Shown in pieces: positions 50,401 through 62,600 of a stretch of 64,000 nt of DNA. The notes under the pieces are model-generated. The model did no database searches. It had not been told where the DNA came from and worked only from the letters and a program-made list of their open reading frames with translations. The position numbers were made by a program, and so were the translations under genes. Position 1 is the first letter of the stretch. Each line of letters starts with the position of its first letter. The DNA is from Nyssa sinensis (taxonomy: Eukaryota; Streptophyta; Magnoliopsida; Cornales; Nyssaceae): NCBI GenBank assembly GCA_008638375.1, contig CM018037.1, forward strand, positions 30,885,576 to 30,949,575, in the 5' to 3' direction.

Positions 50401-51022
50401 AATGGCAAATTCTGGTCCAGGCACCAACGGAGCACAATTCTTCATTACAACTGTAACAACTAGCTGGTAATTTTCCATATCCCATCATTTGTGGAAACTA
50501 ATCCCAGCATATTACCAGAAAAGTAGCATTCTACATAAAGTTCTTTGTCCTCAAAGAGTTCAACGAAGGACCAATCTCAGTTTTGCGGTCGTATTTGATA
50601 AACTTATAGTCCACTTAAAGTATATCACATCTAAAACACTGGCAACTAGATCAGATAGTATGGTCAGTATTAGATTACAATCCTGACATCTGAGCTTTTT
50701 AATGGCAGGTGCCTCCACCACAATGAATTTACTGTCCCGTTGTTTGTCATACAATTTTTTTTTCCAAATAAATCTATTGTTTCCCATAGTGCATTGACTA
50801 TGCTTTTAGCCTACATTTTGCAATCTTTGGGTTTTGTTTTTTTTGCGTCAATTTATGCACCTCTTCTTGATTTTTCTTTAAAGGTTGGATGGGCGTCATG
50901 TTGTGTTTGGCAAGGTGCTTTCTGGGATGGATATTGTCTACAAGATTGAGGCCGAAGGGAGAGAGAGTGGAGTGCCCAAAAGCAAAGTTGGCATTTCAGA
51001 CTCTGGTGAACTAGCTTTGTGA
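46749..51022 (+). CDS. CYP21-2: Secretory-pathway cyclophilin (peptidyl-prolyl cis-trans isomerase)
   Basis: Eight exons: 46749-46826, 47059-47124, 47691-47766, 49178-49225, 49333-49356, 50054-50236, 50391-50466 and 50884-51022. Phases agree and the product is 229 aa. The first 26 residues are a hydrophobic signal peptide or signal anchor, pointing to ER or secretory localisation. The cyclophilin domain follows: [21 protein letters not shown], then [15 protein letters not shown] with the catalytic Arg, [28 protein letters not shown] and [13 protein letters not shown]. The Trp associated with cyclosporin binding is present. The C-terminus DSGELAL resembles plant CYP21 proteins. It should catalyse proline isomerisation during folding of secreted or ER proteins. 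I recall At3g55920 as the Arabidopsis counterpart (228 aa), next to PLC7 and CCR3. Intron 2 holds a (CT)n microsatellite (47431-47472). Exon 5 is only 24 nt. Confidence 0.92.
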
Positions 51023-51844
51023 ACTGTGATTGCCGTGTTTATCTTTCAAAGATATACAAATTATAATTATGGACGATTATAGCCTCTCTGTTGTAAGAAT
51101 TAGGCTTGTTTACCAAACTTTGCCTTAATTTATAAATGGTCTTACACATTACTTAACTGAGGATCCACTGTGATTCATTATTTTCTTGTGGATGATTATC
51201 ACCCCAGCAGCCAATAGGCATTTAACTTGAATGTTGTCACTACTCTTGCAGTTTATATCCTCCGTTTCTTGGAAAGAATGGAGAGAAGGCAAATGGTTAC
51301 AAATACTAGTTAAAGAATCTTCCAACCTTTACAGAATGCACAAGAAATGTTTCCAGTTTGAGGTTTAGGTCGGAATGTTGTGCATTGTTCATACCAACTT
51401 CATATTGATTTATGAACCCCTGCATGATGTAGACAAGATGTTATTTTTATGCCTAAAAGCAAACATCCTATCTAAATGACAAGACTAGGTCCATGCCAGG
51501 TCGATGGATTTGATCTATGCAAAAACCAAATTTTTGTTTCAAAATGTGCATCCCGAGCAACAACAATGTAATGTTGCTGCATCATTTGAGATACTAGATC
51601 TCTTGAACCTCTGACCATGGCCTTCCCAACCTTCCTCTCCTCATAGAGACTTCAACACAAATTACTTTAATTTTTAACAGTTACTGTATGTCAGGGACTT
51701 CTGTCAATGTCCCCAACCATCTAAACCAGCAATCTTCTATTTTGTCAGCTACAGGGGACATTACATTCTCTAAACACATCCACATTCAACTGTTTTTCTG
51801 TCCTCTGGAATTACCCATCTCGACATTAATGTATAAAAAGATTC

Positions 51845-51928
51845 AACAAGCTTTGAACCAAATCAATCGATTATGAACAATTGATAACAAGCTTTGAACC
51901 AAATCAATCGATTATGAACAGTTGATAA
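51845..51928 (+). repeat. Tandem duplication, 42-bp unit x2
   Basis: The unit starting aacaagctttgaaccaaatc and ending ttgata is present twice with a single substitution (gaacaat versus gaacagt). Its near-identity points to a recent duplication. Confidence 0.85.
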
Positions 51929-54900
51929 TACTTAGTCAGTGCCAAAAGAAGTCTCAAACTATTTGCATTCAAAGTGAATACGTGCAGGTGGAAAGTAAAA
52001 TCTGCCAAGTTCTCTTCCCTGCTTCTATTGCAACCAGTACTGTGAATCACTGTGTTACTTCCATACATACCAATCAACATGAAGAACTTCATGATGTTTC
52101 TGGATTGCATCAAAGTGAGTAAGCCCTTTAACCCTGATCAGTTAAAATCAAATTATTTCAATAGATAAGCATAACGTTCACATTTAGGGACGAAATTTGC
52201 AATATAGGGATAATATTATATGAACTGTTTATTAGCAACAAAAAAAAAGGGGGGGCTGATTGTTCAAAATTTGTTCACATCACCACAACAATTACTTCAA
52301 CAAGAAGATATGTATGGGGGAGCAATTGATGTGAACAAAAAGACAAACTAAAACACCTGTTTATATCTCAATATCATTCAAAAACAAAAGAAAGGTTATT
52401 GACTAGTGTTGGTAACTTATACGGCGTGCTGGGAAGGGTGGGTTAGATACAGAACGAACTTTGACATTATTTGCAGAAAGTGAATGCTCTCATTCTTGAA
52501 CCCGTGTTCTCGTGCCTTACAATACAAGCTTTAATCATAAGTAATGACACCGTTGACATCATTCAAAGATGCTCAAAAAGATTTTTGCAAAACATGACTA
52601 GAATCTGCACACAAGAAGTGCCTGGCAGGCGGAAGCTAACATCAACTCAATGTGCGCAAAATATCAGCTGAACTTCAAGTTTACAATAGAAATGAGTGTC
52701 CATAATGGTGAAGTTTCCAATCCACTTGTGCAGCCCTTGACAAAGAAGGGACCTTCTATCTCAGAACCACCACAATAATAAATACGCTTTCTTCTTTTAC
52801 TTCTAAACTATCAACTAAGAAAGGGGAAAAAAACAAAAAAGGTCAAGCGGATATAATTTCCCCATGTCTAGCCAATGTAATGGAGAAACATTCGCTCCAT
52901 GAAGCATGTAAAAAGAACCTCCAGTAAAACGGAACAACAAATGAAATGATGTTGCAAGATTCACACGTCCTTCTATAGAAGCATCAACTCGAAGGTTTGC
53001 AGTGTCCAATTCAACCCAGCGACAAATGGTAATCAAAGTGTTAAAGGTTAGAAAATTAATCTTTACAGCAAAGCTGTCATGCTCACCTCATTTAGATATG
53101 TTCCTTCATCCGAGAAAAAGGTACTTCTAGCTCTTTTACTCTGATTCAATGACTTGGTTCAGATAGTAAGTTGACCTTCAAGACTTGATACATTGTAAAA
53201 AACCAACCAGCCCTAGATTTATAGCTACAGAAATAAAACCAATACCCTAAAACTATCCACTACCAAGTCATTCTAAATGCAATTCAAACCTTGCTCCCTT
53301 CAATAAATCATTTTTGCAGTTAGTAGTTACCATTACATCAATACGAACTATCCCACCATTTTTTATGCAAATCACTTATCTACCAGGAAGAACTGGAAAG
53401 AAAGCAAAGCAAACAGAACATAAATACCTCTTCAGCTTCACATGTTGGACAGAAAGATAATTGATCCTCAGTTGTTCTCCTTGTAATGCAAAACACAACA
53501 TATAAGCATCAGAGTTATTTGCTGACAACACTAGCAAGACCGAGACAGCCAACATGTGCTGAAAGAAAAGCAGTAACTCAAATGGACTCACTGGCATGTC
53601 AAAGTGAATGTCTAACCTTTCCTTACCCTGAGGGCCAGATGACAATTTATGGACAGATTACAACTGAGTATGTATTACTGACTGAGATGCTATGGTTAAC
53701 TGAAACAGGCATAGAGGAGATGGAAATTATTGAATAACTGATTCACGACTCTGCAGTCTCTCCCACTTTTACTTTTTGGATGTGACCTCGCCATGTAGGT
53801 GAAGGAAGATACTTAAGAATTTTACTCTGAGATTCAAATAAAGAAACATTTCCATGAGATGATCATTGACTCCGTATGCAAAACACAATTTTAGTCCAAA
53901 ACTGCCGAACCTGCCAAAAACAGTTATTGAAGATTTCCCATATCTAGGTGTCTCATTCTTCAGCATCCTCACCTTCATCACCCTCTTTCTTTTAACCAAC
54001 GCCATTCTTGCAATATTACATTGGTGGTCAGTGTTACTGTTTGGTAATGGGGATGTTGAAAGAACTGGTTTTGTTAGTGTTTGAAGGTGGAGGTTTTGAG
54101 GACAACAATGACAGATGTCCTTGCTTAATTTAGAGGCAGATAAAGAATGGAGCATTGTACAGAAGAACTCACTCTCATTAACCTGTGACCTCCACGGTGA
54201 AATTTATTTTTTTGACAAGTGGAGCTCCACGGTGAAGCTAACTAAAATCTTGAAGTTAAAATCCAATGTCTAATGGGAAAGGTTTGAGGAGACATTTGAA
54301 TAGGGATATATCTGTATCAAGTAAGCAATTACCACATGGGGAACTAATTCCAATTTATCCCACTTTTGAGTATGAGAAGCAAATCCTTTCTCATTCATAT
54401 TAGAATACGTTTATATCAAGCAGCTGGGTAACAACATTTCATTAGATAAAGGAGGGGTAAGGGGCATCCAGTAGCAACATGTATCGTTTGACACTTGTAA
54501 TCCTGTCTAGTTCTTCTGACCCCTCCTAAAATTTCCCATTCCTCATGGCACAATTATCATGACAGCATTAGAGGCCTCATATGATAGTGGTTATGCAAAC
54601 CCTTATTTAAAATATAAACTACATAAGAACTTTTTCTTTTTTTTGACCAGTAATAAACTAGACAAGAACTATCACAAGATATAACAAATGGACAGCAGCC
54701 CTCCTATGCTTGTGATGATGCATTTGGAAGTAGAGGAATAGGCACACAATTGAAATTGAAGGGGAGGAGATGCCATCACTTCGGTTGAAGCACATGAAGT
54801 TCTGTTCTTTGTTTTAGTGTGCTATTAGAAAGGTTCTCTTCTTTCTTGGAATTTATGTTTTTTTTTTTTTCAGTTTTTTGGGTTTTATGTATTTAGGTGG

Positions 54901-55122
54901 CAATTTTTGGTTTGGTGCAACCTTGTCTACATCACATGTACTTGAGTTACAAGCTGGTGTTTTTCATGGAGAACTTGTACTTAAAAAAAAAAGGACTAAC
55001 ATTTGTAAATGGGAAATAATTTAGAAAATTTTGCATGAGTTCCTCATGCCTTACATGGAGAACGTGTTCTTATTAAAAAAAAACTCAGAACTTCTTTTAA
55101 CCACATTCTTCAAAACATTGCC

Positions 55123-55220
55123 ATGTATCTGTTGATTGTGTTCATACTTATCACAAAAAAAGTATCTGTAGATTGTGTTCATACTTATCACAAAAAAGTA
55201 TCTGTTGATTGTGTTCACTC
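55123..55220 (+). repeat. Tandem repeat, about 37-bp unit, nearly three copies
   Basis: The unit starting gtatctgttgattgtgttc and ending atcacaaaaaa is repeated with minor differences; the third copy is partial. Confidence 0.85.
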
Positions 55221-55547
55221 CACTACTTCAATGTGTTGCTTTGTAAGGAGGACACTTGGGCCCCATTGAAGGGGCATCCCCCCACCCCACACCAAAAAAA
55301 AAAGAACTTTCACATCTTGGAGCAGAGAATCACTTCTACCTCATAAATGGGGGGTTTGGCAAAAATTCCTAGAATCACTTTTTTGGTGGGGGTCCATGCA
55401 TAAAATGCTATTTCTAGCATTTCACTCAAAGCACCTTTGAGGTGCTATTTGGCCCCATCTCTGTATAACAACTCATCAACTCATTACCCATTTAGCAATG
55501 CTAGTGTACAAGCCTCTCTTACCATGTACCAGGCCAATACACACACT

Positions 55548-55549
55548 AC

Positions 55550-55609
<60 letters not shown>

Positions 55610-55610
55610 A
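55548..55610 (+). repeat. Compound microsatellite (CA)n(TA)n(CA)n
   Basis: Alternating acacac, tatata and acacac tracts downstream of ELF4. Confidence 0.85.
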
Positions 55611-56238
55611 GTATTTATTAAATAAGGGGCAAAAAGGAAGATTCATAGTTTAGAATCAGTTCTGCACAATCTTTACCAAACACCCAGTTAACAAACTGAT
55701 TTAGCCAGAATCAATTTTCCAGAATTAATGCCAAAGGATTAATTCTTTAGAACCAAAAGTAACTCCAAAATGGGCACCTAGACAGAGACTCAACCACAAG
55801 AAAAAATCATACATCTAATGCAGGAGTGTTTCTTATATCAATTGGTGTCAGACCAGATCAATTATGCACAATGAAACAAAGGGAGGACAAATAAACAAAT
55901 GAGAGATAAATACCTCATTTAGTCTGTGAGTTGAAGAGGACGATAAGCTGTGCAGCAGTCATCCTCCTTATAAAACACAAAGCATAACAAAGACAACACA
56001 TAAGCATCAACAATTCACGACTATACCATCTGAATACCGATGGCGACAGAAACAATTATTCAATTAGACTCACGAATACATTAAATTCAAACACCTAAGC
56101 TTACATTTATTCAAAAAGCCCAGCTCACAAAGTTAAGGACACGCTAAGATATGAATTGAGATTACAACTAACATCACCAATAACTGAAACATACAAACAT
56201 AGAGGGGATTAAAAATATTACTGAAATTGATCGATCAT

Positions 56239-56706
56239 TTAAGCCTGCATGATGTCACCCTTGCTGTTATTGTTCTTTTCATCAACAGATGGGCTTCGTT
56301 GATGGAACAAACTCGAGAAATTGGTTGAAAGATCGGAATAGAGTGCAACAACCTTGGATATATTCCCGTTAATCTCTTGAATTAGGGCGACATTTTTAAC
56401 CAAATTATCGTGAATCTTCGACTGGTGGTTCTCGTTAACTTGCTGAATCAACGCACGGTTTTGATCCAAAACAGACTGAACTTGGCGAAAGCTCTCAGTA
56501 AAGGTGCCCCAAACCTCGGTGTCTCCTCCCTCGTTGTTCTCTTCGTCGTCCTCTTGGCCGAATCCGTCCATACAGAAAACGCGGTGGAAGTTGTCGTTAT
56601 TGGCGGTGGCGGACCTGGCGGCGGTGGTTGTGGTGGTGGCGTCGAAAGAATCGGCTTTGGTTAGGGTTTGGAGGTGGTTGTTGTGGTGGCCGTTAGAGTC
56701 GTCCAT
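56239..56706 (-). CDS. ELF4: EARLY FLOWERING 4 (ELF4) circadian clock protein
   Basis: A single intronless frame of 155 aa. The start is the ATG at 56706-56704 (MDDSNGHHNN); the frame continues upstream only from a non-ATG codon. The core, at about residues 70-135, reads VWGTFTESFRQVQSVLDQN, then ALIQQVNENHQSKI, then LVKNVALIQEINGNISKV and YSDLSTNF. This is the alpha-helical ELF4 domain (DUF1313), including the EINGNISKVV block. In Arabidopsis ELF4 joins ELF3 and LUX in the evening complex, which represses clock and growth genes at dusk; nuclear location is expected. The N-terminal part is longer than in Arabidopsis ELF4 (111 aa) and is rich in Asn, Thr and acidic residues (EDDEENNEGGD). It resembles ELF4 more than the short ELF4-like paralogs, by my recollection. 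The leader contains (GA)n and (TA)n tracts. Confidence 0.92.
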   Translation of the reverse strand: MDDSNGHHNNHLQTLTKADSFDATTTTTAARSATANNDNFHRVFCMDGFGQEDDEENNEGGDTEVWGTFTESFRQVQSVLDQNRALIQQVNENHQSKIHDNLVKNVALIQEINGNISKVVALYSDLSTNFSSLFHQRSPSVDEKNNNSKGDIMQA

Positions 56707-56798
56707 GCTCGATTCAACGGCGAATGATGAACCGAGCGTTCTCACTCATCCGCAAAAACTATCCACTTTGATCATACATATTTTCCTTTGGCTTGTAT

Positions 56799-56858
56799 AT
56801 ATATATATATATATATGTGTATATGTATATACATATATAGACGTACCTATGCTACAAG

Positions 56859-56904
<46 letters not shown>
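56799..56904 (+). repeat. (TA)n and (GA)n microsatellites in the ELF4 leader/promoter
   Basis: A (TA)n tract at about 56799-56816 and about 43 bp of GA repeat at 56862-56904. On the ELF4 strand these read as CT repeats 155-200 bp upstream of the ATG, a usual plant 5' UTR or core-promoter feature. Confidence 0.85.
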
Positions 56905-56906
<2 letters not shown>

Positions 56907-57417
56907 GGATCAAAGGAGATCGGGTGAGTCACCAGGGTAGGTCCGGTGTAGCCACGCGATTCATGAGAATGTGGTGAACAGGATATTGAAAAGAAAGTGT
57001 AAAAATGGGTATTTTAAACTGACGCGCTCTGAGTGAGTGTGAGGATGGAATTATTTATGAAATATCTTATGTTGGATTTCGATTGGGCGATATTTTTCAC
57101 TTTTGGTAAAAGGCAAGGCAAAGAGAAATGATGTTACCACGGCAGAAAATACAGGACGCAAGGCGTGAAAACTCAGAGAAGAGATAAGTCGGGTCGGGAC
57201 TCGGGACGGTTGTTTTGCCTTGGCAGTATCAGATTTCAGAATAAACAAATGCATGTGCAAAATATCTCCTAATCAAATATCTCTCTAGCTGTCGTCTGGT
57301 CGGTGACATGGGCTGGGCCATTTGACTTCTTCTTTCCATGTGGGTTTATCCTCATGAGGTAAATGGCTAAAAGCCCAATTGATGTTGGAAGCCACATACA
57401 TTATTCTAGACCTATTT

Positions 57418-57600
57418 TTAAAAAAAGTTCAGTAGGATAATAGTATCATGTTATTGTTACACTCTAGTGAAATAGTAGTATTATATTATTATTACTGTGA
57501 TGTGAGCATTCCAGTGGAGTGTACATAAATTCATAAAAATAACACATCACAGTAACGATAATACGGTGTTATTGTCTCACTAAATTTTTTTAGCCAATTC
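57418..57600. mobile_element. Imperfect foldback element (MITE candidate)
   Basis: Left arm aaaagttcagtaggataat...gttattgttac pairs imperfectly with the reverse complement of gtaacgataatacggtg...gtctcactaaatttt. A second internal pair surrounds attactgtgatgtg / cacatcacagtaac. AT-rich and non-coding. Confidence 0.45.
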
Positions 57601-57906
57601 TAAAAACTACATGTATTAATTTCGAAATATTCTGATTCGAGTATTAAGGGACTGTTTTTGAATAATAGTTCTGATATGATTATCATTTGACTTCCTTTAG
57701 AATTGTACTCAAAACTTAATATGAGTTTGACTCTTTATCATTAATAAAAATTCACAATTTAACTTAAACATATTAATAAGGACACTATCGTTTGACTTTA
57801 GAATTATCAAATTTAACTGTAAGTTTGGATTTTGATGAGGTGTTATAAAGTCAAATTGACCAAAATACAAACGTAAATTCAAAAAATAAAAATGAAAGGA
57901 TAACAA

Positions 57907-57907
57907 T

Positions 57908-57972
<65 letters not shown>
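57907..57972 (+). repeat. Compound microsatellite (CA)n(TA)n
   Basis: About 66 bp of CA then TA dinucleotides. A duplicated tagttgtctataattgt block with TA tracts follows at 58275-58352. Confidence 0.9.
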
Positions 57973-57977
<5 letters not shown>

Positions 57978-58799
57978 GACTAGTCATAGAAATGGAGACA
58001 AAACCATTCAAGGTTAATAGAACTTGGGTACACGGTTGGCTCCACATTCATAATGAGTAATTAATATGCATCACTTTCTTAAACCACTCAGTAATAAGAG
58101 AGAATTTTCGATGAAGAGTAATTAAACTTATTAAAACTCTCCTCCTCCAGCAAATTTAAGTTTAAAAAAAAAGGTGGTAATGCAAAAAAATTTACTTTCT
58201 ATAAGCAAAAGACTTGTTTTTTTTCTTTATTTATTCCAAATCTATTTTCCTACCATCACAATCATTTAAGCATCTATATATATATATATATATATATATA
58301 GTTGTCTATAATTGTACTTATATATATATATATAGTTGTCTATAATTGTGCTTATACACGTAAACATGCTACATGCACCATCATATACACGTCTGTATAT
58401 ATTTTTATATGCATTTTTATATATAAATATACAATTAAATATGTGCCTATACATAAAATTTCGGTGTTTATCATAGTCTTTTTCATTTTGACAGTCATGG
58501 AATTATCTATTAGAGTTTTAAATGTAGCGTAGCATGGACCTTTAAGGGAGGACCGAGGTCCTATCCAGAGAGGGAAGAATATCATTTCACCACACGCACA
58601 ACTCAGGTTCAAAACTTCACATACACAATCTTAGGTCAGGTTTGCCCACACCCCATCGTTGGATCAGAAAAACAAGTGCCCTATATTTCTCCACTTATGG
58701 AAGAAAGCATTCTTCACCAAATGTTTACATCAAACCAGACAAACTAGAATTGAATAAAACTGTGATGATTAACATGTTTAATCCTTTGTAACATGATAT

Positions 58800-59130
58800 T
58801 GTTACGTAGGAGCTTTTCTCTTTTAATTTTTTCTTCAATAAATTTCTGGATGGGTTGTTTATCTCCAGTTTGAAGTCCTAATTAGTATGAATAAATTAAG
58901 GAGTTAGAGTCCAAGTTGTTAGGGACGACCTGGTGTTATGGGAAGAGCTAGTCTTCTCCGTTTTTGATGGAAGTAAATCACTGTAACTTCTTTTCCCTTA
59001 TTTTTTGGTAGTGAACGTTGAGTTGGGTGCCTATATAAGATAAGGCAGATCTTGAATAAAGGGGAGATATTTATTCCTTTTCAACACTTTGTGTTATATT
59101 AGAGGCCAAGGTTCCTCAGTCAACCTAACA
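58800..59130 (+). mobile_element. Probable solo LTR (331 bp)
   Basis: Begins TGTTACGTAGGAG and ends CAACCTAACA, so the termini form the TGTTA/TAACA inverted repeat. Flanking pentamers GATAT and TATAT agree at 4 of 5 positions. Inside, in order, are ctatataaga (TATA-like, near 59031) and aataaa (about 59055), the expected promoter and polyadenylation order of an LTR. No primer-binding site or polypurine tract adjoins it, so it is a solo LTR produced by recombination or a chance resemblance. Confidence 0.6.
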
Positions 59131-59395
59131 TATATCACTCTTGCTTTAACAGAATATATTTTCCCCTGCTTCACAATAGGTTCCAGCAAACAAAAGAGGA
59201 ACAGTCCTCTGTACGTACCAGATATCCTCTTACATCAAGATTGAGAAATAAGCATTTGCACTAATATTTCCATACTCCTAATCCTTATTTCTTTTTTCCT
59301 TCTCTTTTCTTGTGATTTCAAAAAATTTCCTTCACTTTTGATGGGCAACTCCGGCAAGGGGAATGGAAAACATGGGCAAGAGATTCCTCTGCAAC

Positions 59396-59613
59396 TCAGT
59401 CCCACTGAATTTCCCGGTGAAAGGTCCATTCGGAAGGGTTTAGAGTGGTTTTTCCATCAGCTGCAACTAAATCATATGGTGAGTCCTCTGAAAACTCGGT
59501 GGGCATGGACTTCCAGTGTAGACTTGGCGTCCATTCAGCTTCCTTGAGCACCTTCAGTATCTCCTCCACTACGATTTTGCTCCCCTCAGCAGATAAATGA
59601 ACCCCATCCCTGC

Positions 59614-59662
<49 letters not shown>

Positions 59663-62600
59663 TAATTAAATTTGTGCTTATTTCCCCCAAAATAAATTTT
59701 TTACTTGAAACTCCAATATAAACTTTTTCATTCAACAATTTCATATCATTTTATTCCGTCGAACAAGATGAAGAGGGAGAAAACAGAGAGCGTAGGAAGA
59801 TCACGAATCATGTGAACAGAGAATGAACCATATGATGATGATCTAAGACAAGAGCTTCATCCAAGTCCAGTGGAATAAAAATTTTTCCAAGGAAAAGCCA
59901 ACCAAATACTTAAATAATTAGGCATACACACCAATAAATTAAGATAGATCAACTCAAATGAGGCATAACCATTAAACTAATATATTCTTTGCAAATTCAG
60001 TGTCAAAGGAACCTGCTTGGACCAAAACATTGTGGTAACAGTACACTATTCTGCAGACTCTGCACCACCAAAACACAGCACATTTGCAGAGCCAGAAACT
60101 TTCCCATTGTGATGGTACAATAATCTGCACCATAGTGGAGAAGTTGGGCAAAGCCAAATATGTAAGTGTGTGTGTGTGTAACTTCAAGCCTTAACTCTTA
60201 ACATATAAATTCTGAGAGAACAGCAGCTGCAACCACAGCCCCAGAAGCAAGTAGCAGGAAGGAGTGTAACCATTTGGTCTTCCAAAATGGGGTGGGAGTG
60301 TAGAGGACAGAAAAATATGCTACTTAAACCATATATATTATTTTGAATGAAAGAAAATACCAACTGCACATGAATGCCAATGACAGAGGAAGTAGACTTG
60401 TACGAGGAGACCCAAAGAATAAGACAGGTTACTAATAGTTGCTTGCAACAAAGTAGCACTTGTGACCCATGTGCAGATGGAGTGGAAGCATCACTTGACG
60501 CGTCTATCCTAAATGTATCTACCTATAGAACTTAACCAGGCCATGTTTCCAAAGTGTGGAATACTTAACATGAGCAAATACTCAAATGCGATATTTTTCC
60601 AAGTTCATTAGCCATTGCCCAGTGTTGGCCTGCCAATGAGTACTGAGAGGGGAAGACCAGCGACAGACCCAGTTTTTTGCATTATTTGCATAAAGTAGCT
60701 GCTCTTAGACAAGAACCTGCATGCCAGCCCAAGCATTTTATCATTGCACCAAGCAATAGCCCCTATTTTCTTGAGTCATTCTGACAATTTAAAATATTTC
60801 TCTATGTCATTGTCAGCATGTGAATTGTCAAAAGTTGCAGCATTATTTATTTATTTAACATTCTTGAGTGGTGGTCCATCCTTTTTGCATGCAGTGTGAT
60901 CCGTAATGTTATAGCTAGTTTCTTATAGAAACTCAATATACAGCTTACAACTCTGTTTAAAATATAAAGTTGATTGATGGTTTGACAAGATATAAGGCAA
61001 AGAAAAGTGGATGCAAAAACTCACGTAAAGCAAGCAGTCAACCAGTCATCTCGTTTCTGAATTGCAGTCCAAAGATCAACAACCTTCACGCCCATCTCCT
61101 GGCTCAACTCTATACAAGCTTCAGAATAACTTCGGCATAACTCATTTGTTCGAACTAGCTCACTGAATATTCCACTGTTTTAAAGGGGGGGAAATAATTC
61201 AGAAGTTGATTCCATAATTAAAAGAAAACCAGGAAACAGGAGAAAAAGAATATACATCAGAGCACCTTGTGCCTTGACTAAGTCTGGCCTCGTTGACAGG
61301 TGGAGAACTAAGAAAAATGATACGTGTTGTCTCCGAAAGGTTCTGTATACAGATATAGTGTCAGATTGTGCATAAAAAATTACCCTAAAATCTGCCAAGT
61401 TAGGTTTAAGGATGGTGCATGGTGCTCCCATGACAGCATTTTTCCTTTTTTTTTTTTTTGCAAATCTCTCATGACAACATATACACAACCGAAGCACAAT
61501 TATCACAGTAATCACAAACCTTTTAGGGCCTCGTAAACCACATTAGATGAAATTATAAATTTTATCCAGGTTGTTTATCTTATTGAAATTGATACGAGTC
61601 TATTCCTTCCTATTACTCCAGAGATGAGTCCACTTTTCTTGACATTAAATAAAGTCACTGCAGGAGTTAAAAGAGTTCATCTCACCTTTTTTTTTTTTAC
61701 CATGAAAATTCATTTTGCAATTTGGTTAAAAGAATGTGGAAATTAAAATGATGCAGGACTTGAATCTGCTAATAGATGCTCTAAGCATCCAATAATGTTG
61801 CCTAGACACCCCCTCCCCCCTCTTCAATAATAATGCAAATCAGGGTCAGTTTTCTTTGATATTTATTCTGCAAAAACATTAATCTCACTCATTTTATAAG
61901 GAAGAGTTGTATATGTCTAAAGGTACCTTAAGATGAATTGCAATTTTCCTCATGTTTTCAATATATTCAGGAAGTGGTACATGAGGACCTAGTCCAGATG
62001 CGTGAGGCCCCATTGAATCATTACCACCAAAGTAAACAATCACCAAAGAAGGTTGAATAGCAGCATCCTACGATGAAGAAAACAACATGTTAGTATCAGA
62101 GCAGAGCTTATGAAAAGAAAATTACTTAACAAATAATTAATGGAAGCCCTTCCTATATATAAAACGATTTAGGCATTTTCATATCACATTACGCAAATCT
62201 ATTCACACTTCAATCTTGCGGATATTGAGGATATGCTCCCAATATGTTAGGAGCATAATCAAGTTACCCAGTTAGCTACAAGCAACCAAACTCTGCCTGG
62301 CACTTACTAAATCAAACACAGTTTCTGCTATCTCCATAAAGTTCTCAAAGAACTCTACAACATCTGAAGCAATATGTACAGAGATGCACAATACAACCAA
62401 AGTAGACATCGATTCCTATAAAATCTATATGGCTATACCAACATAGAACTTGCAAACAAACAATTTAGTTTATAAAAAACTCCACAAGGTTCCACCATCT
62501 TAAATCCCTTTCAAGGATTATTATTTTCATTCTTCCAACATAAATAAAAGTAACTAACAGTGTTATACCACGAATGGGAATCTGTCTTACATATCATACA

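Larger units (their letters stand above)
51023..56238. other. Intergenic between cyclophilin and ELF4; no gene recognised
   Basis: It begins with the cyclophilin 3' UTR. It holds a tandem duplication at 51845-51928, a tandem triplication at 55123-55220 and microsatellites at 55548-55610. Less AT-rich than other gaps, but frames such as 53769-54155 (-) have no domain or homology I recognise. Two similar blocks at about 53426-53515 and 55909-56012 might be untranslated exons of a minus-strand transcript. Confidence 0.45.

Noticed and set aside
53769..54155. 128-aa frame on the minus strand
   Set aside because: No recognisable domain, no ordered exon neighbours, and an equally plausible frame opposite. 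Retained only as possible untranslated sequence.
56504..56977. 157-aa frame on the plus strand
   Set aside because: Antisense of ELF4 running into TA and GA microsatellites.
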